Shown in pieces: positions 1 to 5,531 of a stretch of DNA of 20,352 bases. The stretch covers positions 1 to 20,352 of the IMG/VR virus record IMGVR_UViG_3300021197_000374. One strand, written 5' to 3'. Both the position numbers and the translations under genes were made by a program. The DNA comes from a virus. How positions within the stretch are numbered: position 1 is the stretch's first letter; each line of letters starts with the position of its first letter. The notes below the pieces were generated by a model. That model had not been told where the DNA came from. It saw nothing but the letters and a program-made list of their open reading frames with translations, and did no database searches.

Positions 1-54
1 TTGGATTTGGATTTCAACCGGCTTTTTCTTTTTAGGATAGGGGCGCTACTTAAA

Positions 55-114
55 ATATAAAACAAATAAAAAGGTGGCCGCCCCATGAGATGCCTGCCGA
101 CATCCCATGAGGGG
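55..114 (-). terminator. hairpin plus T-tract terminator of the small-gene operon
   Basis: On the plus strand bases 81-92 (CCCCATGAGATG) pair imperfectly with 101-114 (CATCCCATGAGGGG), giving about 11 pairs with one mismatch and a small bulge. Read on the minus strand the stem is followed by CCTTTTTATTTG, so it looks like an intrinsic terminator for the leftward genes. I see no convincing gene in bases 1-162; a short minus-strand frame crosses the hairpin but has no supporting signal. Confidence 0.6.
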
Positions 115-162
115 TTTACGATTGGTTAGGGTCATCACCATTTTATGTTATTACTTATTCAT

Positions 163-525
163 TTATGCTTTACCATTTACGATTACATCATGTATAAGTG
201 TTATCTGACTGAGCAATTTATCTCTATTTCCTTTGATACCAAAGTACCACTTAGCATCAGAAACTTTCCAATGCCTATGAGGCTTAATACCTCTAGTCCA
301 TAGTGCTAAATCTCTCTTAGAACACATCAGATTCCATACTGCTTGGCCGGTACTAGTACCGTTAACAGTAAGTATTTCTTCACCATTCTCAAACTTTTGT
401 CCTTCTTCACCGTATGTTTGCATGAAGGGGGATTCCCACATAGCATCAGTAAACTGACTTACGTTAGGGTAGTTTAATGGGTTTTCTTTTACCATTGTTC
501 TCATATCAGAAATTATTTCATTCAT
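163..525 (-). CDS. hypothetical protein, 120 aa
   Basis: I do not recognise this family. The start is well supported: on the minus strand AGGAGATGAT (540-531) sits five bases before the ATG at 525, an extended Shine-Dalgarno match. The protein is soluble-looking, with no signal peptide or membrane segment, and is rich in Trp and charged residues; a His-Arg-His cluster lies near residues 83-85. Only one Cys is present, so a zinc site is unlikely. It is the last gene of the leftward small-gene operon, between the hairpin at 580-599 and the terminator at 55-114. Its position among small genes outside the structural operons suggests an accessory or early role, but function cannot be inferred. Confidence 0.75.
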   Translation of the reverse strand: MNEIISDMRTMVKENPLNYPNVSQFTDAMWESPFMQTYGEEGQKFENGEEILTVNGTSTGQAVWNLMCSKRDLALWTRGIKPHRHWKVSDAKWYFGIKGNRDKLLSQITLIHDVIVNGKA

Positions 526-579
526 TAATTATCATCTCCTTTATTATAATTATTTATCTTGTTAAGTTAAGAGTGAGGC

Positions 580-599
580 GGTAGTGTTGCAGCACTACC
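580..599 (-). other. intergenic RNA hairpin upstream of the 120-aa gene
   Basis: GGTAGTG (580-586) pairs perfectly with CACTACC (593-599) around a six-base loop. On the minus strand it follows a run of seven G and lies between the stop of the 55-aa gene and the SD of the 120-aa gene. It has no T-tract, so it may be a processing, stability or attenuation element. Similar hairpins precede the next two upstream genes. Confidence 0.55.
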
Positions 600-608
600 C
601 CCCCACAA

Positions 609-627
609 TTTTATGTTAGTCCGTCTC
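609..627 (-). repeat. intergenic motif, copy 1
   Basis: Plus-strand TTTTATGTTAGTCCGTCTC matches the copy at 860-878 at 15 of 19 positions. Both copies lie just downstream of a small-gene stop codon and just upstream (in minus-strand sense) of a G-rich hairpin. Shorter matches (TTTTATGTTA at 141-150, TTTTACGC at 1049-1056) occur in the same position relative to other hairpins. Confidence 0.55.
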
Positions 628-636
628 ATTAATTAT

Positions 637-804
637 TTACTCAAAGACAATTCTAAGTAGTCTCGCTTCAATAACTAACTTATTGCATTCATCACAACAT
701 CGGCCTTGTGCTAAAGGCTGAGCATTATTACCTAATGTCCAACCCATGTTAGGTCTGATGAAATGATTGCATAAGATACAGCGAATTATGTTACCATTCT
801 TCAT
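637..804 (-). CDS. small zinc-finger-like protein, 55 aa
   Basis: Translation from the ATG at 804 gives a 55-residue protein with CILC at residues 9-12 and the segment GRCCDECN at 34-41, so Cys9/Cys12 and two of Cys36, Cys37 and Cys40 could bind zinc. The pattern Cys-x2-Cys, then GNNAxP, then GRCCxxCN followed by a short helix resembles small Cys-rich proteins common in tailed phages, of unknown function. AAGGAAG lies about eight bases before the start. A hairpin (832-857) precedes it and another (580-599) follows it. The role could be nucleic-acid binding or control of host enzymes, but this is inference. Family resemblance is from memory. Confidence 0.75.
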   Translation of the reverse strand: MKNGNIIRCILCNHFIRPNMGWTLGNNAQPLAQGRCCDECNKLVIEARLLRIVFE

Positions 805-831
805 ATTATTAACTTCCTTTTATTATTACTA

Positions 832-857
832 CTAGGGAGGCATTACTGCCCCCCTAG
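832..857 (-). other. intergenic RNA hairpin upstream of the 55-aa gene
   Basis: CTAGGGAGGC (832-841) faces GCCCCCCTAG (848-857) around a six-base loop. In minus-strand RNA the one irregular position becomes a G-U pair, so all ten positions pair. In plus-strand RNA it is an A-C mismatch. This asymmetry suggests the hairpin acts in the leftward transcript. It lies 28 bases before the ATG at 804. Confidence 0.6.
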
Positions 858-859
858 AG

Positions 860-878
860 TTTTACGTATTTCCGTCTC
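860..878 (-). repeat. intergenic motif, copy 2
   Basis: TTTTACGTATTTCCGTCTC on the plus strand is the second copy of the motif at 609-627, with the same 19-base length and the last eight bases (TCCGTCTC) identical. It directly abuts the hairpin at 832-857. Confidence 0.55.
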
Positions 879-886
879 GGCTAACT

Positions 887-970
887 CTAACAGTTAGCGT
901 CAATAATCCATTCTGAATACTCGTATTCATCCGTGATTATAAGTATCTTTAATTCATCTCTCATATTCAT
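887..970 (-). CDS. possible 27-aa microprotein
   Basis: An ATG at 970 opens a 27-codon frame rich in Asp, Glu, Ile and Tyr with one terminal Cys. AGGATGG lies seven bases upstream on the minus strand, a partial Shine-Dalgarno match. Like the 55-aa and 120-aa genes it is preceded by a G-rich hairpin (999-1026) and followed by the repeated motif (860-878), which argues it is a real cistron. An alternative ATG is at 964. No family is recognised. The hairpin arms GCTAAC/GTTAGC at its stop codon may be incidental. Confidence 0.4.
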   Translation of the reverse strand: MNMRDELKILIITDEYEYSEWIIDANC

Positions 971-1112
971 TATATGTCCATCCTATTAATGATATTAGGC
1001 CACACCCCCCATATAGAGGGGTGGGCTTTGTGTAATCTGTGCTTTCCCTTTTACGCTTAGGCTTACCCGATGTTCTAGTGCTAAGGCCACAAGACTTTGT
1101 GACTACAACCAC
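954..1112 (-). CDS. doubtful 52-aa ORF with GTG start
   Basis: This frame continues in register after the TAA of the 93-aa gene and has no ATG. A GTG at 1112 with AAGG seven bases upstream could start it. It has two Cys (residues 8 and 38), a basic patch KPKRKR near 17-22 and an aromatic C-terminus. It contains the hairpin 999-1026 and overlaps the 27-aa frame, so at most one arrangement is likely translated. It could also be read by readthrough of the TAA. The rest of this interval would be leader sequence. Confidence 0.22.
   Translation of the reverse strand: MVVVTKSCGLSTRTSGKPKRKRESTDYTKPTPLYGGCGLISLIGWTYNEYER
999..1026 (-). other. intergenic RNA hairpin upstream of the 27-aa frame
   Basis: In minus-strand sense GCC-CACCCC pairs with GGGGUG-U-GGC: nine pairs with a single bulged U, around a loop rich in U and A. 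It lies 29 bases before the ATG at 970, nearly the same distance as the hairpin before the 55-aa gene. Confidence 0.45.
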
Positions 1113-1121
1113 ATGACACCC

Positions 1122-1403
1122 TTAAGGGGTGTAGTTCACAGGGTCAGAACGCCAATCTTTCATAAGACCGGCATCCCTTTCCCTAGCGAACCATACTAAT
1201 TTGACCTTTGGAGTATCTTCTTCCTTACTCGTAAATTGCTTTACGAATGTTTCCGAAGTCACCTCAAGGACAAACCAATTTGAGTCACGCCTTTCCGAAC
1301 TTTCAATCGGCCTCTTGTATGTACCGGTTGGGTACAAAACAACAAGGTTTCTGAAAAAATCGTGAGGCGTGTCATGTGATATAGTTATCTCTATAACTGA
1401 AAT
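1122..1403 (-). CDS. hypothetical protein, 93 aa, probable ATT start
   Basis: The only common start codon in this frame is a TTG at 1337, giving 71 aa, but nothing upstream of it resembles a ribosome site. The frame is open further upstream, reads plausibly as protein (SVIEITISHDTPHDFFRNL), and meets an excellent Shine-Dalgarno GGGAGGT (1416-1410). The codon at the right spacing, seven bases from the GGGAGG core, is ATT at 1403. I therefore place the start there and label it unusual. The product is soluble, mixed alpha/beta in composition, without membrane segments or Cys. No family is recognised. It opens the leftward small-gene operon; an ACACCC/GGGTGT hairpin straddles its stop codon. Confidence 0.6.
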   Translation of the reverse strand: MSVIEITISHDTPHDFFRNLVVLYPTGTYKRPIESSERRDSNWFVLEVTSETFVKQFTSKEEDTPKVKLVWFARERDAGLMKDWRSDPVNYTP

Positions 1404-1426
1404 AAATATACCTCCCTTTTCAATTT

Positions 1427-1435
1427 CTTATTTAT
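1427..1435 (-). promoter_or_regulatory. possible TATA box of the small-gene operon
   Basis: On the minus strand CTATAAATA lies about 27 bases upstream of the ATT at 1403. That spacing fits an archaeal TATA box, but a transcript starting there would lack the strong SD at 1416-1410, so the two signals compete and one may be fortuitous. Confidence 0.3.
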
Positions 1436-1514
1436 AGATGCGTTCCGAGATTCCTTACATCTTACCTAATTAAAGGGTTATTACTTCTTGGCGTGTCATT
1501 ATCAATTTAGATAA

Positions 1515-1706
1515 CTAGATTGACTCCGGCCATTTTTCATTTTTTCGTCTTGGGCTGATATTTTTAGCCAGCGACTCAGTAGGTGCTATCACACCTAAAG
1601 TTGAACCCTCTTGGTAAGCAAAGCATTTTTCAACGCTTTGCCGTTCCCGCAGGTCTTTGCCTTTATCGCAAATCCCACAAAACTGCCCCGCAGCCTCAAG
1701 CCTCGG
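1515..1706 (-). other. structured, locally GC-richer stretch in a 494-base gap (1404-1897)
   Basis: No confident gene lies between 1404 and 1897. Within it TAGGTG (1580-1585) pairs with CACCTA (1592-1597), and GCAAAGC (about 1616-1625) with GCTTTGC (about 1634-1640). The bases around 1630-1740 look richer in G and C than the flanks. On the minus strand 1515-1706 is open for 63 codons and reads like protein, with CGIC at residues 10-13 and a third Cys at 28, but it has no ATG, GTG or TTG start and no ribosome site. It may be a decayed gene, a gene with a non-standard start, or a structured RNA. Confidence 0.3.
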
Positions 1707-1756
1707 TCAGCATACCCCTTAATAAGGCTTCCGGTCTAGCATTCCCTGGCTCTTTT

Positions 1757-1817
1757 TTGGTGAGTTTTTTACACCAAGTGTAGTGTATAACACCTAGTGT
1801 AGTTTACTACACTTAGT
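1757..1817 (+). repeat. cluster of ACAC/GTGT palindromes, operator- or pac-like
   Basis: ACACCAAGTGTAGT (1771-1784) is repeated as ACACCTAGTGTAGT (1790-1803), 19 bases later. An inverted copy, ACTACACTTAGT, follows at 1806-1817. AGTGTAGT-TT-ACTACACT (1796-1813) is a perfect eight-base inverted repeat, and TTGGTG (1757-1762) pairs with CACCAA (1772-1777). The regular spacing suggests a multi-site protein-binding region. Its position just beyond the terminase operon also allows a packaging or replication site. Confidence 0.5.
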
Positions 1818-1864
1818 TCCAAAAATACACCGATATACGTACCTATACCCGCCTAGCACCACGA

Positions 1865-1897
1865 ACAATTTTTTACAATTTTTTTGAAAAAAAATAT
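1865..1897 (-). terminator. T-tract terminator after the packaging operon
   Basis: Immediately after the TAA of the 88-aa gene the minus strand reads ATATTTTTTTTC, then further T-rich runs (AAAAAAATTG, AAAAAATTG), with no GC hairpin in front. Hairpin-free oligo-T termination is typical of archaea. Confidence 0.5.
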
Positions 1898-2164
1898 TTA
1901 TAACCTTTTGCGCCAATAGCGTACTCTCTTACCCATGACCTTTTTGTATTTATCTTCCATTGAATCTGCTTGTTTAATTTTACGCATATACTTATGCACC
2001 CCGCAAGAATGCAATTGAGTCCATCGGGCAGGTACAACTTCGTTTACCTTCCACATAACTTCCTCGTTAGTTCTCCATTCGTCGAAATAGTCCGAGTCTG
2101 CTAACTCCTGCAAACGGTCTAAATATAATGTCTTTTTACTTTTTGGGCCAAATACTGTTCTCAT
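1898..2164 (-). CDS. basic 88-aa protein, possible DNA-binding packaging partner
   Basis: The ATG overlaps the terminase stop as ATGA (2164-2161), so it is translationally coupled; GGAGAGAAG lies about a dozen bases upstream. The protein is strongly basic, especially the last 30 residues (Lys/Arg-rich, ending RKRL). The central part, residues 30-63, alternates helical segments in a way compatible with a small helix-turn-helix or winged-helix fold. A small basic protein co-translated with a large terminase could be a small terminase subunit or a packaging accessory, but the small subunit usually precedes the large one and I see no diagnostic motif. Function is inferred from context only. Confidence 0.7.
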   Translation of the reverse strand: MRTVFGPKSKKTLYLDRLQELADSDYFDEWRTNEEVMWKVNEVVPARWTQLHSCGVHKYMRKIKQADSMEDKYKKVMGKRVRYWRKRL

Positions 2165-3669
2165 AATCTTCTTCTCTCCATTACTCTCCCACCAATGCCT
2201 GTATTAGAGGGTCTATTGATTTTGGCTTTACCACCTAACCATTGTCCACCCGTCATAGTTTTCATAACTACCGGCATATCGGGAATCTTATATGTAAATT
2301 GGTCTATTGCGTGTGCAAGAGCCATTACTGTATCGTTGTGAACACCTAAGTCCACTATTACACCATCACGCCAAGCGTGAAGTCTTAATTCTTCTAGGAT
2401 AATCTCAACCATCCTACGGGTTTCATCATCACCATAAGGAAATGCAATCATCTCTCTCTCAAACCAAACCCTAAGTCTATTTAGAAGTCCTTGCTTCAAA
2501 GTCCTGTTGCCTACCTTACTAGGTCTATAATCCACTACCGCACCTTTTTGTGCAAGCAAACTTTCGTACATCTGTTGAAAACCCACATCCTCAACTGCTA
2601 CTCCACAGTTACCATATCTCTTAGACCATTCGATTAACATATCCGCTTGCTTATCCGGTGGGAAATCGTTACGCCTCCACATATTTACAAAATGAATAAA
2701 TCCTTGTTCGTCTTGTCTAAGACATATCATTACGCTGTAATCTTTACCAAGACCATGTGCAGGGTCAAATCCTATAATATATCTGTTGTTATCTAACCTA
2801 TCAGTTTGTATAGTGTGTTCCATGATAAGATTCTTACGAATTAGGTTGTTAGGATATACCGAAGCGTCATCGTCAACAACCCTACACAGGTATTCCTGCG
2901 AAAACTCCAAGTCTCCTATCGCTTCTTTCTGTTCTAACAAAAACTTTACACTACGGTATTCCGGCCAAAGTGCTTTAGGCTCAATATCCCCATCACTAGA
3001 TTTCCATTCATCATAGTTTACTATACTGCCCCAAGTACCACTTTTCCAAGTCTTTTTACTTAACATTTCAGTATGGTACAAATCAGTCATAGACATAGGC
3101 GTACCAACCACGTAAAACGTACTTCCGGGCGAAAGCATAGGGGAAATTGCCTTCCTAAACCATTGTTGTAAAGTGTGAGGATTCATTTCATCAGAATCAA
3201 CTAACACATCGTCAAATGCTACACAAGCAGGGTGTTCACCACGAATCGCTGAACCTACTGATGTAGCCATTATCCAAGACCCATTGGTAAAGTACATTTC
3301 AGTTTTATTACCTCTCTTCGGGTCGAGATACCTAGACAACTGAGGATGTTGTTTCATGTCCTCTCTAATCTCTTGTAATCTTCTAATAGCAGTATCTTTA
3401 CTCGCAGAAATCAACCAACAAGTAAAAGGTTTACCATTTGCCTTCTTTTCAAACAAACATTGATGTAATAGTTTTACCCTAAGAGTAGTAGACTTACTAT
3501 GGTCGCGTGGTGCAATAATACAAACACGATGCACTTCTGCACCCTTTCTATCACCGTACATTTCCATCCATTCTCCTATGTGGTCGCCCCAAGTATAACC
3601 TAACCATTGGTAGAAATACTTAATGTCTTTTCGACTACGTTCCATAGAAAAATCTTGCATAAAACCCAT
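2161..3669 (-). CDS. terL: terminase large subunit (ATPase-nuclease)
   Basis: This is the motor that cuts concatemeric DNA and pumps it through the portal. Numbering from the chosen start: a Walker-A-like loop APRDHSKST at 53-61 (Lys59), Walker B with CVAFDD ending at Asp153-Asp154, and a coupling motif VVGTPMSMTD near 187-196. The C-terminal RNase-H-like nuclease has GFDPAHG (Asp302), AVEDVG (Glu360, Asp361) and HNDT (Asp446). The length, 502 aa, is normal for the family. An upstream ATG at 3702 would add 11 residues, but GAGGTGAT on the minus strand lies a few bases before the ATG at 3669, an ideal SD, so I choose 3669. It follows the 39-aa zinc ribbon by four bases and overlaps the 88-aa gene by four. 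Confidence 0.95.
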   Translation of the reverse strand: MGFMQDFSMERSRKDIKYFYQWLGYTWGDHIGEWMEMYGDRKGAEVHRVCIIAPRDHSKSTTLRVKLLHQCLFEKKANGKPFTCWLISASKDTAIRRLQEIREDMKQHPQLSRYLDPKRGNKTEMYFTNGSWIMATSVGSAIRGEHPACVAFDDVLVDSDEMNPHTLQQWFRKAISPMLSPGSTFYVVGTPMSMTDLYHTEMLSKKTWKSGTWGSIVNYDEWKSSDGDIEPKALWPEYRSVKFLLEQKEAIGDLEFSQEYLCRVVDDDASVYPNNLIRKNLIMEHTIQTDRLDNNRYIIGFDPAHGLGKDYSVMICLRQDEQGFIHFVNMWRRNDFPPDKQADMLIEWSKRYGNCGVAVEDVGFQQMYESLLAQKGAVVDYRPSKVGNRTLKQGLLNRLRVWFEREMIAFPYGDDETRRMVEIILEELRLHAWRDGVIVDLGVHNDTVMALAHAIDQFTYKIPDMPVVMKTMTGGQWLGGKAKINRPSNTGIGGRVMERRRL

Positions 3670-3673
3670 AATA

Positions 3674-3793
3674 TCACCTCGGATGTAAGTCTTTCTTTCC
3701 ACAGTAAGGACATATACCTTCTACCGCCAAGTGCATTTGCATACGTGGGGCTTCCCACCCACACGACCAACACTTAGCAGAAGTCCATCTCAT
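3674..3793 (-). CDS. 39-aa zinc-ribbon microprotein
   Basis: The ATG at 3793 overlaps the stop of the phosphoesterase gene as ATGA (3793-3790), and the TGA at 3676-3674 lies inside the terminase SD region. The 39 residues contain CWSC at 8-11 and CPYC at 28-31, a classic Cys-x2-Cys, x16, Cys-x2-Cys zinc ribbon, with basic residues after the second knuckle (GKK). Translational coupling on one side and a near-zero gap on the other make this a genuine cistron. Its location directly before the terminase suggests a packaging cofactor or DNA-end-binding role, possibly a zinc module that in other viruses is part of a larger protein; this is inference. Confidence 0.8.
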   Translation of the reverse strand: MRWTSAKCWSCGWEAPRMQMHLAVEGICPYCGKKDLHPR

Positions 3794-5223
3794 TCATGTA
3801 CCACCGGCGCAAACAGGCTACCAATTAACCCTTCTTCTTTATCTATAATATATGCAGACAACCCTGCTTTAGCCATAACATATCCGTTACGACTATGGTA
3901 TCTATCTTCACCTGCAAGACTAGGAAGTTGTATAATCAAACAACCACCCGCTTCTCGCATTTGTTGATGATGTAGATGTCCATGAAACCAAAGTTTGTGA
4001 GATGTTTTACCCCACGCACTTCTTTCTTCGTGAGCCATCAAAGCATTTAGTTTATTCATAACTTTACCATCACCGTGAGTAAATCCAATCAAATTATTAC
4101 CGTATGTAACATATTGTCTAATTTCGGGAGAAACTACTACGTTTACATCCTCACAATCTTTGTAATAAGCGTCAAGGTACATCATTAACATAATACTTGT
4201 ATGTCTATCGTGATTACCACCCATAAATATTAACTCAACATCAGAAACAGTCCTCAAAAGGTCAATATGTTGTCTAGCCAAATCACAACCTTCCATCAAT
4301 ATTTGTGCAGGCGTAGCGGCCATATCTTGTGCCGTACCCTTTGTGGTTGTACCAACGTCGTTATCTACATGAAACCAATCAGACCCCACACCAACGTAGA
4401 ATCTTTCCGGCTTACTAGGTAGTCTCTTCAACAACTCTTCGGTCTTTGTCAAAACTCTATGTCGTGCCTCTTCTAAGTCATAACTTTGTCCAACTTCATC
4501 AACCCAACCATATTTACCAAAATGTAAGTCAGTTGGGGAAAGTACGACGGCAAAATCACCTTCTTTTTGTGCCTTAGTACGCTTTACGGAAGCAGGTTTC
4601 CACTTTTGTGCTATTTCCAAGAAATCTTTTTTGACTGTCTCGTTAAAGTAGTTATATTTCATAGCATCTTTCTCAACTTGTCTCCATCTTTTACCTTCTG
4701 CCTTCTTAATAATCTCAATTTTACGCATGGCTAGTATTTCGTCAACCAAATCATCAACGGTGTTACCTTCTATCTCTTTATCCGTAAATGGTTGCATACC
4801 GTGAGTCCATTTGTTAACTCTAACGTATTCACTTACCCAAGCAGGCGGCATTTCAAACTCTCTAGCCATTTCTTCAATTGTTAAGTTACCTCCCGCCTCA
4901 GAATATGCTTTTTTCATGGCTCGGTGTTTTTCACCCTCCACTACATAGAATCCATCTATCGCTTCCATCACTACTAAGTATTTATCTGCCGCTTCATCGT
5001 GATATACCTTTGTTCGGTTGTTAACAACATTATGATACTCTTCTTTATCCTTAAATGGGCTATTTCCTTCCTTCATCCACCTTTGGATGGCAGAACGCCA
5101 AGCATTCTTTGAACGCTTTGGTTCAACTTCGTGTAGAAACTCAGCAAACTCACTAATATTACTAAAACTTCTATCTTTCGCAAACTTCTCGATGAGGTCT
5201 TTGCCTCCATGCACCCTTCGCAT
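3790..5223 (-). CDS. HTH-metallophosphoesterase (calcineurin-like)
   Basis: The C-terminal half carries the full set of dimetal phosphoesterase motifs (numbering from the ATG at 5223): TDLHFG (Asp232, His234), GSDWFH (Asp282), GGNHDRH (Asn337, His338, Asp339), FTHGDG (His383) and HGHLHH (around His414-His418). The family cleaves phosphodiesters, for example as a nuclease. The first 220 residues are mostly helical and charged; 114-139 looks like a helix-turn-helix (LTIEEMAREFEMPPAWVSEY), so it may act on DNA. The frame extends to an ATG at 5262, but that adds a hydrophobic stretch overlying a TATA box (5244-5253) and has no SD, so 5223 is preferred, giving 477 aa. It leads the packaging operon. 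Homologues sit beside terminases in other marine phages; substrate unknown. Confidence 0.88.
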   Translation of the reverse strand: MRRVHGGKDLIEKFAKDRSFSNISEFAEFLHEVEPKRSKNAWRSAIQRWMKEGNSPFKDKEEYHNVVNNRTKVYHDEAADKYLVVMEAIDGFYVVEGEKHRAMKKAYSEAGGNLTIEEMAREFEMPPAWVSEYVRVNKWTHGMQPFTDKEIEGNTVDDLVDEILAMRKIEIIKKAEGKRWRQVEKDAMKYNYFNETVKKDFLEIAQKWKPASVKRTKAQKEGDFAVVLSPTDLHFGKYGWVDEVGQSYDLEEARHRVLTKTEELLKRLPSKPERFYVGVGSDWFHVDNDVGTTTKGTAQDMAATPAQILMEGCDLARQHIDLLRTVSDVELIFMGGNHDRHTSIMLMMYLDAYYKDCEDVNVVVSPEIRQYVTYGNNLIGFTHGDGKVMNKLNALMAHEERSAWGKTSHKLWFHGHLHHQQMREAGGCLIIQLPSLAGEDRYHSRNGYVMAKAGLSAYIIDKEEGLIGSLFAPVVHE

Positions 5224-5243
5224 AAACAAGGATAAATTGAAGG

Positions 5244-5253
5244 GATATATAAG
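5244..5253 (-). promoter_or_regulatory. TATA box for leaderless leftward transcript
   Basis: On the minus strand CTTATATATC is centred about 25 bases upstream of the ATG at 5223. No SD precedes that ATG. The arrangement matches archaeal leaderless initiation, where the TATA box is centred about 26 bases before the first base of the start codon. Confidence 0.55.
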
Positions 5254-5378
5254 TATTAGCATAATAATTTCTATTGTTTTGGTCTTTTACAAAATAAATA
5301 AACCGCTAGACTGCTAGGCTGTCTGTAATTATTTTTATTTCTTCTATAATATGTTTGGTAAACCCCCTTACCCTCTAT

Positions 5379-5396
5379 TAGTTAACGTAGTTAACT
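5379..5396. repeat. tandem GTTAAC operator-like repeat
   Basis: TAGTTAACG (5379-5387) is followed directly by TAGTTAACT (5388-5396). Each contains the palindrome GTTAAC, nine bases apart. It lies between the two divergent promoters and could bind a dimeric regulator. No such regulator is encoded in the window as far as I can tell. Confidence 0.4.
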
Positions 5397-5497
5397 TCTC
5401 TACATTAAAGAAAAAAATAAAAAAATAAAAAAAAATAGAGCAGTAAAGCGTTTTATTCTTTCAGTAAATCACAAAAACATTAAAAAAAATAAAAACG

Positions 5498-5508
5498 AAG
5501 TATTAAAC
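5498..5508 (+). promoter_or_regulatory. TATA-like box for leaderless portal transcript
   Basis: TATTAAAC (5501-5508), preceded by the purine-rich ACGAAG (a possible BRE), is centred about 27 bases before the portal ATG at 5532. There is no SD before that ATG. A TATGAT at 5525-5530 resembles a bacterial -10 but sits too close to the start codon to serve it. Confidence 0.45.
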
Positions 5509-5531
5509 GTCAATTATACCCTCGATATGAT

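Larger units (their letters stand above)
5224..5531. promoter_or_regulatory. divergent AT-rich promoter region, no gene
   Basis: This roughly 300-base interval separates the leftward packaging operon from the rightward head operon. It has A-tracts (5408-5440 and 5481-5495) that would bend or ease opening of DNA, and TATA-like boxes near each end. Near its middle TAGTTAACG/TAGTTAACT (5379-5396) is a nine-base tandem repeat containing two GTTAAC palindromes, a plausible regulator site shared by both operons. No coding potential was seen. Confidence 0.65.

Noticed and set aside
1583-1783. Plus-strand 66-codon frame in the intergenic gap
   Set aside because: It begins with GTG, has no SD, and has low-complexity composition unlike its neighbours. 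It overlies hairpins and the palindrome cluster.
3670-3702. Upstream terminase start at ATG 3702
   Set aside because: It would lie within the zinc-ribbon gene, while the ATG at 3669 has a near-perfect SD, GAGGTGAT.
5224-5262. N-terminal extension of the phosphoesterase from ATG 5262
   Set aside because: It adds 13 mostly hydrophobic residues encoded over a TATA-like box and has no SD. The ATG at 5223 fits the leaderless promoter.
5525-5530. Bacterial -10 box TATGAT before the portal gene
   Set aside because: It ends one base before the ATG, so transcription from it would begin inside the gene, and no -35 box is evident at the right distance.
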